Part shown: one piece after another, positions 17,165 through 25,393 of the stretch
How the letters are laid out: each line of letters opens with the position of its first letter
Numbering within the stretch: the stretch's first letter is position 1
Origin: Paracoccus sp. SCSIO 75233
GTDB taxonomy: Bacteria; Pseudomonadota; Alphaproteobacteria; Rhodobacterales; Rhodobacteraceae
NCBI RefSeq assembly: GCF_027912675.1
Contig: NZ_CP115757.1
Location: 1,488,001 to 1,552,000, forward strand
Direction: 5' to 3'
Length of the DNA stretch: 64,000 nucleotides
Program-made: the position numbers and the translations under genes
Notes under the pieces: generated by a model
The model's input: only the letters and a program-made list of their open reading frames with translations
Databases searched by the model: none
Told to the model about the DNA's origin: nothing

Positions 17165-18463
17165 ATGCCCACAGAAATCCTGATGCCCGCGCTTTCTCCG
17201 ACGATGGAGGAAGGCACGCTGGCCAAATGGCTGGTCAAGGAAGGCGACACCGTGTCCTCCGGCGACATCATCGCCGAGATCGAGACGGACAAGGCCACGA
17301 TGGAGTTCGAGGCCGTCGACGAAGGCACGGTCGGCAAGATCCTGATCGCGGAAGGCAGTGAAGGCGTGAAGGTCAACACCCCGATCGCCGTGCTGCTGGA
17401 AGAGGGCGAAAGCGCCGACGACATCGGCACCGCCTCCGCCAGCCCGGCCCCGCAGGCGGCGAAAGATGAACCGAAGGCCGAAGCCCCGAAAGCCGACACC
17501 GCCCCGGCAAAGGCCCCGCCTGCGCCAAAATCCGGCGATGGCGGCCGCGTCTTCGCCTCCCCCCTCGCCCGGCGCATCGCGGCGGATAAGGGGCTGGACC
17601 TCAGCCAGATCAAGGGCTCCGGTCCCAATGGCCGCATCGTCAAGGCAGATGTGGAAGATGCCAGGCCCGGCGCGAAACCCGCAGCCCAGGCCGCTGCACC
17701 GCAAGCCGCCCCGGCTGCCGCCGCCGCCCCTGCCGGTCCTTCGGCAGATGCCATCCTCAAGATGTATGCGGATCGCGAGACCGAAGAAATCAAGCTCGAC
17801 GGGATGCGCCGCACCATCGCCGCGCGTCTGGGCGAGGCCAAGCAGACCATCCCGCATTTCTATCTGCGCCGCTCGGCGAAGCTGGACGAGCTGATGAAGT
17901 TCCGCGCCACGCTGAACAAGCAGCTTGAGGAACGCGGCATCAAGCTGTCGGTCAACGACTTCATCATCAAGGCCTGCGCGCTTGCCCTGCAAGAGGTGCC
18001 GGACGCCAACGCCGTCTGGGCCAGCGACCGCATCCTGAAGCTGAAACCGTCCGACGTCGCCGTCGCCGTCGCCGTCGAGGGCGGTCTGTTTACCCCGGTC
18101 CTGAAAGACGCGCAGCAGAAAACCCTGTCGGCGCTCTCAGCGGAGATGAAGGATCTGGCAAACCGCGCCAAGAACAAGAAGCTCGCCCCGCATGAATATC
18201 AGGGTGGCAGCTTCGCGATCTCCAATCTCGGCATGTTCGGGATCGAGAATTTCGACGCCGTCATCAACCCACCCCACGGCGCCATCCTCGCCGTCGGCGC
18301 GGGCATCAAGACCCCGGTGGCCGAGGGCGACGAGGTCGTCATCCGCAACGTCATGTCCATGACCCTCTCGGTCGATCACCGCGTCATCGACGGTGCTCTG
18401 GGCGCACAATTGCTGGAAGCTATTGTGCGACATCTGGAAAACCCGATGGGGATGCTGGCGTAA
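17165..18463 (+). CDS. pdhC: Dihydrolipoamide acetyltransferase (pyruvate dehydrogenase E2)
   Basis: 432 residues. Order: lipoyl domain 1-80 (lysine K43), Ala/Pro-rich linker, peripheral-subunit-binding domain at about 122-158 ([20 protein letters not shown]), a second linker, and the catalytic domain from about 205. The catalytic histidine motif is [13 protein letters not shown] near the C-terminus. E2 transfers the acetyl group to coenzyme A and forms the core of the complex. It starts 12 bp after pdhB with aaggag upstream. No E3 (lipoamide dehydrogenase) gene follows; a strong terminator ends the operon, so E3 must be encoded elsewhere. Confidence 0.97.
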   Translation: MPTEILMPALSPTMEEGTLAKWLVKEGDTVSSGDIIAEIETDKATMEFEAVDEGTVGKILIAEGSEGVKVNTPIAVLLEEGESADDIGTASASPAPQAAKDEPKAEAPKADTAPAKAPPAPKSGDGGRVFASPLARRIAADKGLDLSQIKGSGPNGRIVKADVEDARPGAKPAAQAAAPQAAPAAAAAPAGPSADAILKMYADRETEEIKLDGMRRTIAARLGEAKQTIPHFYLRRSAKLDELMKFRATLNKQLEERGIKLSVNDFIIKACALALQEVPDANAVWASDRILKLKPSDVAVAVAVEGGLFTPVLKDAQQKTLSALSAEMKDLANRAKNKKLAPHEYQGGSFAISNLGMFGIENFDAVINPPHGAILAVGAGIKTPVAEGDEVVIRNVMSMTLSVDHRVIDGALGAQLLEAIVRHLENPMGMLA

Positions 18464-18486
18464 GCCGGTCTGGGACACAAAACACG

Positions 18487-18513
18487 AAAAGGGGCCGCGC
18501 GGCCCCTTTTTAA
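18487..18513 (+). terminator. Rho-independent terminator of the pdh operon
   Basis: Stem ggggcc-gcgc-ggcccc flanked by A-rich and T-rich runs (aaaaggggcc ... ggccccttttt), starting 23 bp after the pdhC stop. This is a textbook intrinsic terminator. The A-run on the left means it could also work on the other strand for RNA entering from the right. Confidence 0.9.
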
Positions 18514-18697
18514 TTTGCAAATCCGCCAAAGCGACAATTCATCAAATTATTTCCGGAAATTCGATCCGGTCTCCAAACCAATCATCGCCATAACCCCGAC
18601 ATATTTCCGGCAAAACGACATCCCGCCGATAATCGGTCCCTGCAAGCCCAAACGCGCAATCACTCGATCCAGCGAACCAGACCGCCTCGCAGCCACA

Positions 18698-19141
18698 TCA
18701 CGCCCGTTGCGTCCACAGCATCCGCACATCCGGCGTCTTTTCCTCATTGCCTGCGCCATCGGTCAACTCGACCTCCGCAAACCCATGCGCCGCATAGAAA
18801 TGCCGGGCCATCTGGTTGTCCTGAAAGACCCAAAGCTGCAGCCGGGCCACACCGTCTTTCGCCCGCGCCAGCAATCGCGAGCCGACACCGCGCCGCCAAT
18901 CCCCCGGATCAACATAAAGATGGTTCAGCCATTCGCCTGATACTGCCGCAAACCCTATGATCCGATCTTCATCGGCAGCAACCCAGACCGCCTGCTCCGC
19001 CAGCACCCGCGTCTGAAAGAACCGCAGATCCTCCGCCGCGCTGTGCAGAACCGGTAGCCACGGCATTGCCGCCCGGCGAGCGGCCCGATGTATCCGCGCG
19101 ATCTCCCCGGCATCGGCAAGCGCGGCTTTCCTAACCCTCAT
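18698..19141 (-). CDS. GNAT family N-acetyltransferase
   Basis: 147 residues. The acetyl-CoA-binding motif A is DPGDWRRGVGSRLLARAKD (R/Q-x-x-G-x-G/A signature as RRGVGS), preceded by the strand LNHLYVDP and followed by LQLWVFQDNQMARHFYAAHG with ARHFYAAHGF, the usual motif B. It transfers an acetyl group from acetyl-CoA to an unknown amine. The 3' end is followed by a 180-bp gap (18514-18697) with a small perfect palindrome atttccggaaat at 18549-18560 and nothing else I can support. Confidence 0.88.
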   Translation of the reverse strand: MRVRKAALADAGEIARIHRAARRAAMPWLPVLHSAAEDLRFFQTRVLAEQAVWVAADEDRIIGFAAVSGEWLNHLYVDPGDWRRGVGSRLLARAKDGVARLQLWVFQDNQMARHFYAAHGFAEVELTDGAGNEEKTPDVRMLWTQRA

Positions 19142-19232
19142 GCAACCAGCCCCGGCATCGCCCGCATTTCACCACGCATGCCCCTCACCTTGGCCCAAAT
19201 ATCCAAATCGGCCCGGCAACCCGCGCAGCAGA

Positions 19233-19601
19233 TCAGAAATGCGCCTTCGGCTCATCCGGCTTCCCGGCGGCAAGGGCCAGCAGACCGCCGGTAATGCAGA
19301 ACCCAATGGGAAACACGGTAAACACGCCAAAGCCAAAGGCGTAATACATCAGCCCGCCCGCGATCAGCATCAGGATCCCGCCCCAAAGCGCGCGGGCCGT
19401 GGCCATCGCCCCGCCGGCAATCGCCATCAGCGGCGCAAGGATACTCGCCACCCGGATCAGATCGGCATTGTCCATGGAACCAAAGGTTTCGGCAAAGGCG
19501 GCACTGCGCGTCGACAGCTCGATAAACCCGTAGCTGAAGAACCCGACCAACATGGCGAACAACCCGCCAATCACCCCCAGCATCATCGCCGCAGCACGCA
19601 T
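19233..19601 (-). CDS. Hypothetical membrane protein
   Basis: 122 residues with about four membrane helices (GVIGGLFAMLVGFFSYGFI, IRVASILAPLMAIAGGAM, LWGGILMLIAGGLMYYAFG, GVFTVFPIGFCITGGLLALA). The arrangement recalls DUF4064-type small membrane proteins, but I am not certain. The region upstream of the start (19602-19771) carries the GTGTAC array with an 11-bp period, the best candidate for a control region of this gene. No partner gene is linked on the same strand except prfC, which ends 170 bp upstream. Confidence 0.7.
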   Translation of the reverse strand: MRAAAMMLGVIGGLFAMLVGFFSYGFIELSTRSAAFAETFGSMDNADLIRVASILAPLMAIAGGAMATARALWGGILMLIAGGLMYYAFGFGVFTVFPIGFCITGGLLALAAGKPDEPKAHF

Positions 19602-19708
19602 GCGTTCCGACCTTTCCCCGGCCAGCGCGATACTGCGCGGCCTTCGCTTCAGAGATGGCCTGCAAATGCGCCCGATTCAACCACTTGCCACCAGCCAATG
19701 CCGAAGCT

Positions 19709-19763
19709 GTGTACGTTCTGTGTACAGGCGGTGTACGGCCTGTGTACGCGCTGTGCAGCCCAA
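19709..19763. promoter_or_regulatory. Five-unit GTGTAC array with exact 11-bp period
   Basis: GTGTAC occurs at 19709, 19720, 19731 and 19742, followed by a degenerate GTGCAG at 19753: five units spaced by exactly 11 bp, one helical turn. The bases between the hexamers vary (gttct, aggcg, ggcct, cgcgct-like), so the hexamer is what is kept. The array lies between the end of prfC and the start of the membrane gene at 19601 (minus strand), 108 bp or more upstream of that start. A period of 11 is not a multiple of three, so it is not a coding repeat. This looks like an array of same-face protein-binding sites. Confidence 0.6.
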
Positions 19764-19771
19764 ATCCGGGC

Positions 19772-21370
19772 CTAGATCATCATCTCTTTCGTCGCGGTCA
19801 GTTGCAGATCGGGATGGTCCCGCTCTACCCGGTCGATGTCCCATTGCAGCCGCGTCAGATAGACCAGATCGCCGTCATGATCCGTCGCCATATGCTGCTT
19901 ATTGCTGTTCGCGAAAGCCTCCACCTTGTCTTTCGGCCCGGCCAGCCAACGCGCGGAGGTGAACTGAGAGGATTCAAAACGCACCGGAATCCCGTATTCC
20001 AGCTCGATCCGGCTGGCGAGGACTTCGAACTGCAAGGCCCCCACGACGCCCACAATAAAGCCGGAGCCGATCTGTGGTTTGAACACCTTCGCGGCCCCCT
20101 CTTCCGCGAACTGCATCAGGGCTTTTTCCAGATGCTTTGCCTTCATCGGATCGGTGGCGCGGACCGATTGCAGAAGCTCCGGGGCGAAGGACGGAATCCC
20201 GGTGAATTTAAGGCTTTCCCCTTCGGTCAGCGCATCCCCGATCCGCAGTTGGCCGTGGTTCGGAATGCCGATAATATCGCCCGCCCAGGCCTCCTCCGCC
20301 AGTTCCCGGTCGGCGGCCAGAAACAGCACCGGATTGCTGACCGCCATCGGCTTTTTCGACCGCACATGCAGCAGCTTCATGCCCCGCTCAAAATGGCCGG
20401 AGGCGAGGCGCACGAACGCCACCCGGTCGCGGTGCTTCGGATCCATATTCGCCTGCACCTTGAAGACGAAGCCCGAGACCTTCTTTTCTTCCGGAGCGAT
20501 CTCACGCTCGGCGGCATTCTGCGGCTGCGGCTCCGGCCCGAAATCTCCGATCCCGTCCATCAGTTCACGCACCCCGAAACTGTTGATCGCGCTGCCGAAC
20601 CAGATCGGCGTCAGATGCCCCTCAAGGAAGGATTTCCGGTCGAACGCAGGCAATAATTCCCGCGCCATCTCGATCTCTTCCCGCAGCGTTTCCAACTGCC
20701 CTTCCGGCACATATTCAGCCAGTTTCGGATCGTCGATGCCGGAGATTTTCACCGTCTCCGCCACCTTGTTCCGGTCGGCGCGGTCCATGATTTCCAGCCG
20801 GTCATGCAGCAGGTCATAGGCGCCAATGAACTCCCGCCCCATGCCGATCGGCCAGCTTGCCGGAGCGACGTCAATGGCGAGGTTTTCCTGGATTTCGTCG
20901 ATGATCTCGAAAGTATCGCGGCTTTCGCGGTCCATCTTGTTGCAGAAGGTCAGGATCGGCAGATCGCGCAGCCGGCAGACCTCGAACAGCTTGCGGGTCT
21001 GGCTTTCGACGCCCTTGGCGCCATCGATCACCATGATCGCTGCGTCGACCGCTGTCAGCGTGCGGTAAGTGTCTTCCGAGAAATCGGAGTGGCCGGGCGT
21101 ATCGACCAGATTATAGCGGAAATCGCGGTATTCGAAGGACATGGCGGAGGCCGAGACCGAGATACCCCGATCCTGCTCCATCTTCATGAAGTCCGACCGG
21201 GTCCGCCGTGCCTCACCCTTGGCGCGCACCTGACCGGCCATCTGGATCGCGCCGCCAAACAGCAGGAATTTCTCGGTCAGCGTCGTCTTCCCGGCATCCG
21301 GGTGGCTGATGATCGCGAATGTGCGGCGGCGCGCAATCTCGGGCGGCAATTCGGGGCGGTTGCTGGTCAT
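19772..21370 (-). CDS. prfC: Peptide chain release factor 3
   Basis: 532 residues. Translational GTPase that removes RF1/RF2 from the ribosome after peptide release. GTPase motifs: G1 SHPDAGKTTLTEK, switch and G2 region after RRTRSDFMKMEQDRGISVS, G3 DTPGHSDFSEDTYRTL, G4 CNKMDRES. The following domains match RF3 (GIPSFAPELLQSVRATDPMK, VVGALQFEVLASRIELEY). The start at 21370 (MTSNRPELPPEIARRRTF) has aggaaagga upstream; the start 27 bases earlier lacks it. The gene stands alone on its strand after dps. Confidence 0.96.
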   Translation of the reverse strand: MTSNRPELPPEIARRRTFAIISHPDAGKTTLTEKFLLFGGAIQMAGQVRAKGEARRTRSDFMKMEQDRGISVSASAMSFEYRDFRYNLVDTPGHSDFSEDTYRTLTAVDAAIMVIDGAKGVESQTRKLFEVCRLRDLPILTFCNKMDRESRDTFEIIDEIQENLAIDVAPASWPIGMGREFIGAYDLLHDRLEIMDRADRNKVAETVKISGIDDPKLAEYVPEGQLETLREEIEMARELLPAFDRKSFLEGHLTPIWFGSAINSFGVRELMDGIGDFGPEPQPQNAAEREIAPEEKKVSGFVFKVQANMDPKHRDRVAFVRLASGHFERGMKLLHVRSKKPMAVSNPVLFLAADRELAEEAWAGDIIGIPNHGQLRIGDALTEGESLKFTGIPSFAPELLQSVRATDPMKAKHLEKALMQFAEEGAAKVFKPQIGSGFIVGVVGALQFEVLASRIELEYGIPVRFESSQFTSARWLAGPKDKVEAFANSNKQHMATDHDGDLVYLTRLQWDIDRVERDHPDLQLTATKEMMI

Positions 21371-21429
21371 GGTGGCGTCCTTTCCTGAGCGCGTCATCTA
21401 GCTTGACCGAAGGCCGCCCGCAAATCGAA

Positions 21430-21453
21430 AAGGGCGCAGCGCGCGCCCCTTTC
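21430..21453 (-). terminator. Likely terminator after dps
   Basis: On the minus strand, 19 bp past the dps stop, the sequence reads gggcgcgcgctgcgcccttt with one further T: a six-bp GC stem followed by a T-run. It separates dps from prfC. Confidence 0.75.
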
Positions 21454-21471
21454 CCGCCATTTCCCGGCAGA

Positions 21472-21945
21472 TCAGCCCAGATAGGAGGCGACGAACCAGG
21501 TATCCTTGTCGACCGCATTCGACGCTGCGGTCAGGATATCGGCGGTATTCGGATCGCCCGCCTCATCGGTGGTATCAATCGCCTCACGCATCTTGCCGCC
21601 ATATTCGCGCAGCATATCGGCAATTGCCTTCGCGTGGTCATCGACCGAAACGAGATCGGTCGGATAGGCCTTCAGCGAGGTCGCCTTGGCCACGTCCTGA
21701 AGCGTGCTGATCGCGGTCCCGTCCAACTGCTGCACCCGCTCCGCCATTTCATCGACGCCGTCATCGATATGCGCCTTGACGGTATCAAGCAGCTCGTGAA
21801 AGCCGATAAAACCCGGCCCTTTCACATTCCAATGCGCCTGTTTCAGCGCGCGGCTGACCGCGATTCCATCCGCGACGCGGGCATTGAGCAACTCGATGGA
21901 AGTTTTGCGCGCGTTGTCGGTGAGGTTTTTCAGATTGACCGCCAT
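21472..21945 (-). CDS. dps: Dps/ferritin-like DNA-protection protein
   Basis: 157 residues. Dps forms a 12-mer that binds and oxidises iron and protects DNA in stress and stationary phase. The inter-subunit ferroxidase residues are visible: KQAHWNVKGPGFIGFHELLD (His40 region and His51 region) and HIDDGVDEMAERV (Asp and Glu). The N-terminus is short and weakly basic (MAVNLKNLTDNARK), so DNA binding through a long Lys tail is not expected. aaggatg lies 5-11 bases before the ATG. A 250-bp intergenic region separates it from the divergent ihfA; I find no certain Fur or OxyR box in it. Confidence 0.93.
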   Translation of the reverse strand: MAVNLKNLTDNARKTSIELLNARVADGIAVSRALKQAHWNVKGPGFIGFHELLDTVKAHIDDGVDEMAERVQQLDGTAISTLQDVAKATSLKAYPTDLVSVDDHAKAIADMLREYGGKMREAIDTTDEAGDPNTADILTAASNAVDKDTWFVASYLG

Positions 21946-22199
21946 GATACATCCTTAATGTTAACCAAAATCACGAATATTCCCGACGCGGCAACCTTCC
22001 GACTGCGGGAAAGTTCCGCAGCCCGGTGCGTATGCCGGAAAACACTGGCAATATGGGAGGTGGTTTCACAACGGCAAGGATAAAAAAATCCTATAAAAAC
22101 CGAAGATTTTAAATTTTTGACGGAACGGAACCGCAGCCTGATCCGTTGACTTAACCAAAAGCAGAAATCAATCTGAACCACAGACAATTGAGGTATATG

Positions 22200-22502
22200 A
22201 TGAGCGAAAATACTTTAACCCGTATGGACCTGGCCGAAGCCGTGTTCCGTGAAGTCGGATTGTCGCGCCATGAATCCGGCCAGCTTGTCGAGACCGTACT
22301 GACCCATATTTCGGACGCTCTGGTACGCGGTGAACAAGTCAAGATTTCCTCTTTCGGGACGTTTTCTGTCCGCGACAAGAACGAACGTATCGGACGCAAC
22401 CCGAAAACCGGCGAAGAAGTTCCGATCACACCTCGGCGCGTGCTGAGCTTCCGGCCTTCGCATCTGATGAAGGATCGTGTCGCAGTCGGGAATAAAGAGT
22501 GA
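22200..22502 (+). CDS. ihfA: Integration host factor, alpha subunit
   Basis: 100 residues, the usual length. IHF alpha pairs with IHF beta to bend DNA at specific sites for recombination, replication and transcription. The beta-arm block [20 protein letters not shown] and [21 protein letters not shown] is diagnostic. Two ATGs lie in a row (22197 and 22200); the gagg at 22190 is better spaced for 22200, and [16 protein letters not shown] matches family starts. A TTGACT at 22146 could be a -35 element. The MerR-type regulator gene follows after 1 bp, an order found widely in alphaproteobacteria. Confidence 0.95.
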   Translation: MSENTLTRMDLAEAVFREVGLSRHESGQLVETVLTHISDALVRGEQVKISSFGTFSVRDKNERIGRNPKTGEEVPITPRRVLSFRPSHLMKDRVAVGNKE

Positions 22503-22503
22503 C

Positions 22504-23247
22504 ATGAAAAAAGCGGCGCAAGCATTCCGGTCTATTGGCGAGGTCTCGCAACTGGTCGGGGTTGCACCTCATGTGCTGCGATATTGGGAAACCCAGTTTC
22601 CGCTGTTTTCCCCGGTGAAACGCCGCGACGGCAGGCGATATTACCGCCCGGACGATTTGCGCATCGCAGCAGGGCTTTGCGAGCTTCTGCGCGAGGATGG
22701 CATGTCGATACGCGGTGCCAAGAAGCAGATGTCGTCCGATCGCGGGGCGTCGCTGAAGATACGCGGCGCGGCACGGTTGGGCGGGGAGTTCGCGCTTGAC
22801 GCCGACACCACTGCACCGGCGCAGAAGATGAACGGGGTCGCGAACGGAAAACTGGCGGGAAATGGCGCAGTTCACGAAGGCGACTTGAAACAGGCATCTG
22901 CCGCGTCTAAATTGAATGGCGAAAAATCGGTAAAAAAATCAAAGGCAAAGCCCAAAAACATGCAGGACACGCTGCCCCTGTTCCCGGATATGCACGAAGA
23001 CCCTCAGCCCGCATCAGAACCGGCTTCGGTCAGCGCAGAGCTACAATCGCCCGCCGAGCCGGAACGGACGGCTGCGAAGGTCAACGGCACCGCAACCCCG
23101 CTTGCCGACACCACAAGCGGCAGCGTCTGGCTTGGACGGTTGAACAGCATTTGCATTGATCTGCGCGATACGCCTTCCCTTCCCGCGGTTGAGGCGCAGG
23201 CGGTTCTCGCCCGCATGAAAGAGGTTCGCGCCTCGCTTCGCGCCTGA
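22504..23247 (+). CDS. MerR family transcriptional regulator
   Basis: 247 residues. The N-terminal winged helix-turn-helix spans about 8-80: FRSIGEVSQLVGVAPHVLRY, then ETQFPLFSPVKRRDGRRYYRPDD. The remainder (80-205) is low-complexity and charged (KSVKKSKAKPKNMQD), then a short helical end (LPAVEAQAVLARMKEVRASL). There are no metal- or redox-cysteines in the places typical of MerR or SoxR. It starts 1 bp after ihfA and is surely in the same transcript. The tRNA-Pro gene lies 84 bp after its stop. Confidence 0.88.
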   Translation: MKKAAQAFRSIGEVSQLVGVAPHVLRYWETQFPLFSPVKRRDGRRYYRPDDLRIAAGLCELLREDGMSIRGAKKQMSSDRGASLKIRGAARLGGEFALDADTTAPAQKMNGVANGKLAGNGAVHEGDLKQASAASKLNGEKSVKKSKAKPKNMQDTLPLFPDMHEDPQPASEPASVSAELQSPAEPERTAAKVNGTATPLADTTSGSVWLGRLNSICIDLRDTPSLPAVEAQAVLARMKEVRASLRA

Positions 23248-23331
23248 CATCCGGCGTGGTTTCTGCGGAAGCGGTTTTTTCTGTTTCAGCCTCTTGTGTC
23301 CGGGTCGCGCTTCGCCCTATATGGCCTGCGT

Positions 23332-23409
23332 CGGGCTGTGGCGCAGCCTGGTTAGCGCGTCCGTCTGGGGGACGGAAGGTCGTGAGTTCGAATCTCGCCA
23401 GCCCGACCA
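23332..23409 (+). tRNA. tRNA-Pro (anticodon GGG)
   Basis: 78 nt including encoded CCA. The acceptor arm CGGGCTG pairs with CAGCCCG; the anticodon stem TCCGT/ACGGA encloses the loop CTGGGGG, giving anticodon GGG; the T-arm is GTGAG TTCGAAT CTCGC. It reads CCC (and CCU by wobble). No integrated element follows its 3' end. Confidence 0.96.
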
Positions 23410-23463
23410 ATACCGAAACGCCCATCCCATCCGGGGTGGGTGTTCGCCTATCCGGGGGGTGAT

Positions 23464-24543
23464 ATGAACGGCGTTCTTCCTGACAGCGACCTGCGCGGAT
23501 TGATCGCTGACGGCGCGATTTCGGCTTCTGCCCCCATCATCGACGCGCAGATCCAGCCGGCCAGCCTCGATCTTCGTCTCGGGCATGCGGCATGGCGGTT
23601 GCGCGCGTCATTCCTGCCCGGCAAGGGGCAGCGGGTCGAGGATCGGCTGGCCGATTTCGAAATGCACCGGATGGATATTTCCGGCGGCGCGGTGCTGGAG
23701 AAAGGCTGCGTCTATCTGGTCCCGCTGGCGGAGCGTCTGCGCCTGCCGAAAGGGCTATCTGCCGTGGCGAATGCGAAATCATCGACCGGACGTCTGGACC
23801 TGCTGACACGGCTCATCACCGATGACGGGACGGAGTTCGACCGGCTGCCGGATGGCTATGACGGGCCGCTTTATGCGGAAATCTGTCCCCGCAGTTTCTC
23901 GGTTCTGGTCCGGCCCGGCATGCGGCTGAACCAGCTCAGGCTGCGGCGCGGTCATGCGGTTCTCAGCGACGACGCCTTGCGGTCCCTGCACGCGGAGACG
24001 CCGCTGGTCGGCGGTACGGCGCTGATCGATCAGGGGCTCGGCTTCTCCGTCGATCTGCGCCCCGAAGGGGGCGATCTGGTCGGTTATCGCGCAAAGCCGC
24101 ATAGCGGGGTGATCGATCTCGACCGGATCGGGGCTTATGATCCGCGAGAATTCTGGGATTCGCTGCACAGCACGGATGGGCGGCTGATCCTCGATCCCGG
24201 CGCGTTCTATATTCTGGTCAGCCGCGAATCCGTGGCAATTCCGGCGGGTTATGCGGCTGAAATGGCACCGTATCTTGCGATGGTCGGGGAGTTCCGGGTG
24301 CATTATGCCGGTTTTTTCGATCCGGGTTTCGGCATCGGCGCGTCAGGTGCGGGCGCGCGCGGCGTGCTGGAGGTGCGCTGCCATGAAGCGCCGTTTGCGC
24401 TTGAGCATGGGCAGGTGGTCGGCAGGCTGGTTTACGAGAAAATGTCATCCCCGCCGAAACGGCTTTACGGGCAGGACATCGCCTCGAATTATCAGGGACA
24501 GGGGCTGAAACTGGCCAAGCAGTTCAGCGCATCCGCCGGGTGA
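23464..24543 (+). CDS. dcd: 2'-Deoxycytidine 5'-triphosphate deaminase, double-length form
   Basis: 359 residues, roughly two Dcd/Dut-type beta barrels in tandem. The enzyme deaminates dCTP to dUTP for thymidylate synthesis. First half: IQPASLDLRLG, a classical Dcd/Dut strand block; NAKSSTGRLDLLTRLITDD holds the phosphate-binding SSxGR signature; the second half has YAAEMAPYLAMVGEFRVHYA and FFDPGFG, the Dcd lid motif. Ordinary Dcd is about 190 residues; this fused form is known in alphaproteobacteria. The start at 23464 follows a gggggtgat sequence; the stop region overlaps the convergent 73-residue gene by 20 bp. Confidence 0.9.
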   Translation: MNGVLPDSDLRGLIADGAISASAPIIDAQIQPASLDLRLGHAAWRLRASFLPGKGQRVEDRLADFEMHRMDISGGAVLEKGCVYLVPLAERLRLPKGLSAVANAKSSTGRLDLLTRLITDDGTEFDRLPDGYDGPLYAEICPRSFSVLVRPGMRLNQLRLRRGHAVLSDDALRSLHAETPLVGGTALIDQGLGFSVDLRPEGGDLVGYRAKPHSGVIDLDRIGAYDPREFWDSLHSTDGRLILDPGAFYILVSRESVAIPAGYAAEMAPYLAMVGEFRVHYAGFFDPGFGIGASGAGARGVLEVRCHEAPFALEHGQVVGRLVYEKMSSPPKRLYGQDIASNYQGQGLKLAKQFSASAG

Positions 24544-24745
24544 CCCGCATGGCCTTGCGGGTATTCTTGGCCATCTGACGGGCATCCTGGCTGGTCTTGG
24601 CCGCCTGCTGGCGTTCTTCCGGCGTCATGTCAGCCTCGCGCTTGCCACGTCGCGACAGCAACTCGATCCCTTTGCTGATTCCCGCGTCGGTTGCGCGGAA
24701 GGTAATCCGGCGAATGACCATACTGATAATTCGGTCAATATTCAT
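24524..24745 (-). CDS. Small conserved basic protein
   Basis: 73 residues, very basic (MNIDRIISMVIRRITFRATD ... RQMAKNTRKAMRVTRRMR). The N-terminal amphipathic helix could sit on a membrane or nucleic acid. No family I can name. Its start lies 4 bp after the scpB stop, so it is probably translated from the same transcript. It overlaps the end of dcd on the other strand by 20 bp. In related genomes, as I recall, the tat genes often follow scpB; here this gene takes that position. Confidence 0.7.
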   Translation of the reverse strand: MNIDRIISMVIRRITFRATDAGISKGIELLSRRGKREADMTPEERQQAAKTSQDARQMAKNTRKAMRVTRRMR

Positions 24746-24748
24746 GGG

Positions 24749-25393
24749 CTATTCCTCTTCTCCGAACAGATCTCCGGGGCGGATACCATCCGAAATATCG
24801 TCTTCCTCGTCCGAATTTGCAACCGGAGAGGGAAATTCTCCCGGCGGACGACTGTCGAGAAGCCCTGCCGCGCGCAGTTCCGACAGACCCGGCAGGTCGC
24901 GCGCGGTTTCCAGACCGAAATGATCGAGGAATTCTTCGGTCACGACGAATGTCACCGGCCGGCCCGGCGTCATCCGCCGCCGCCCGATCTTCACCCAGCC
25001 CTGTTCGATCAGCTGATCGAGCGTCCCGCGGGAGGTGGTCACGCCCCGGATTTCTTCAATCTCGGCGCGGGTGACCGGCTGGTGATAGGCGATGATGGCC
25101 AGCGTTTCGGTCGCAGCGCGCGACAGGCGGCGCGTCTCCACGGTTTCGGTCTGCATCAGGAAGGACAGATCCGGCGCGGTGCGGAAGGCGAAAGCGTCAC
25201 CGACCCGCGTCAGTTCCACACCCCGCCCCTCATAGCGCTGGCGCAGCCGGGCCACGGCCTCCGCCGCGTCCGATCCCTGCGGCATCCGGTCGGCCAGATC
25301 ACGCAAATTCAACGGCTGGGCAGAGGCGAACAGCATCGCCTCCACCATCCGCTCCTGCTCCTCAAGCGGCGGGGGGGAGAAATCGTCGCTCAT
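24749..25393 (-). CDS. scpB: Segregation and condensation protein B
   Basis: 214 residues. ScpB dimers bind the ScpA kleisin that bridges SMC heads in chromosome condensation. Two winged-helix domains are visible: about 10-85 (EEQERMVEAMLFASAQPLNL) and 90-165 (LSRAATETLAIIAYHQPVTR, then IRGVTTSRGTLDQLIEQGWV). TETLAIIAYHQP is the family hallmark. The acidic C-terminal tail is extended. The ATG overlaps the scpA stop by 4 bp (ATGA), so the two are translationally coupled. Confidence 0.95.
   Translation of the reverse strand: MSDDFSPPPLEEQERMVEAMLFASAQPLNLRDLADRMPQGSDAAEAVARLRQRYEGRGVELTRVGDAFAFRTAPDLSFLMQTETVETRRLSRAATETLAIIAYHQPVTRAEIEEIRGVTTSRGTLDQLIEQGWVKIGRRRMTPGRPVTFVVTEEFLDHFGLETARDLPGLSELRAAGLLDSRPPGEFPSPVANSDEEDDISDGIRPGDLFGEEE

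Noticed and set aside
15731..17992. Open frame of 753 residues antisense to pdhB-pdhC
   Set aside because: A high-GC shadow: it has low-complexity Gly/Arg/His composition and covers two certain genes.
18549..18560. Perfect palindrome atttccggaaat as operator
   Set aside because: It lies downstream of both flanking genes (pdhC and the GNAT gene), so there is no start for it to control; a 12-bp palindrome can arise by chance.
23081..23425. Open frame of 114 residues antisense to tRNA-Pro and the MerR gene
   Set aside because: It begins antisense to the tRNA (LARFELTTFRPP) and then runs against a well-supported gene.
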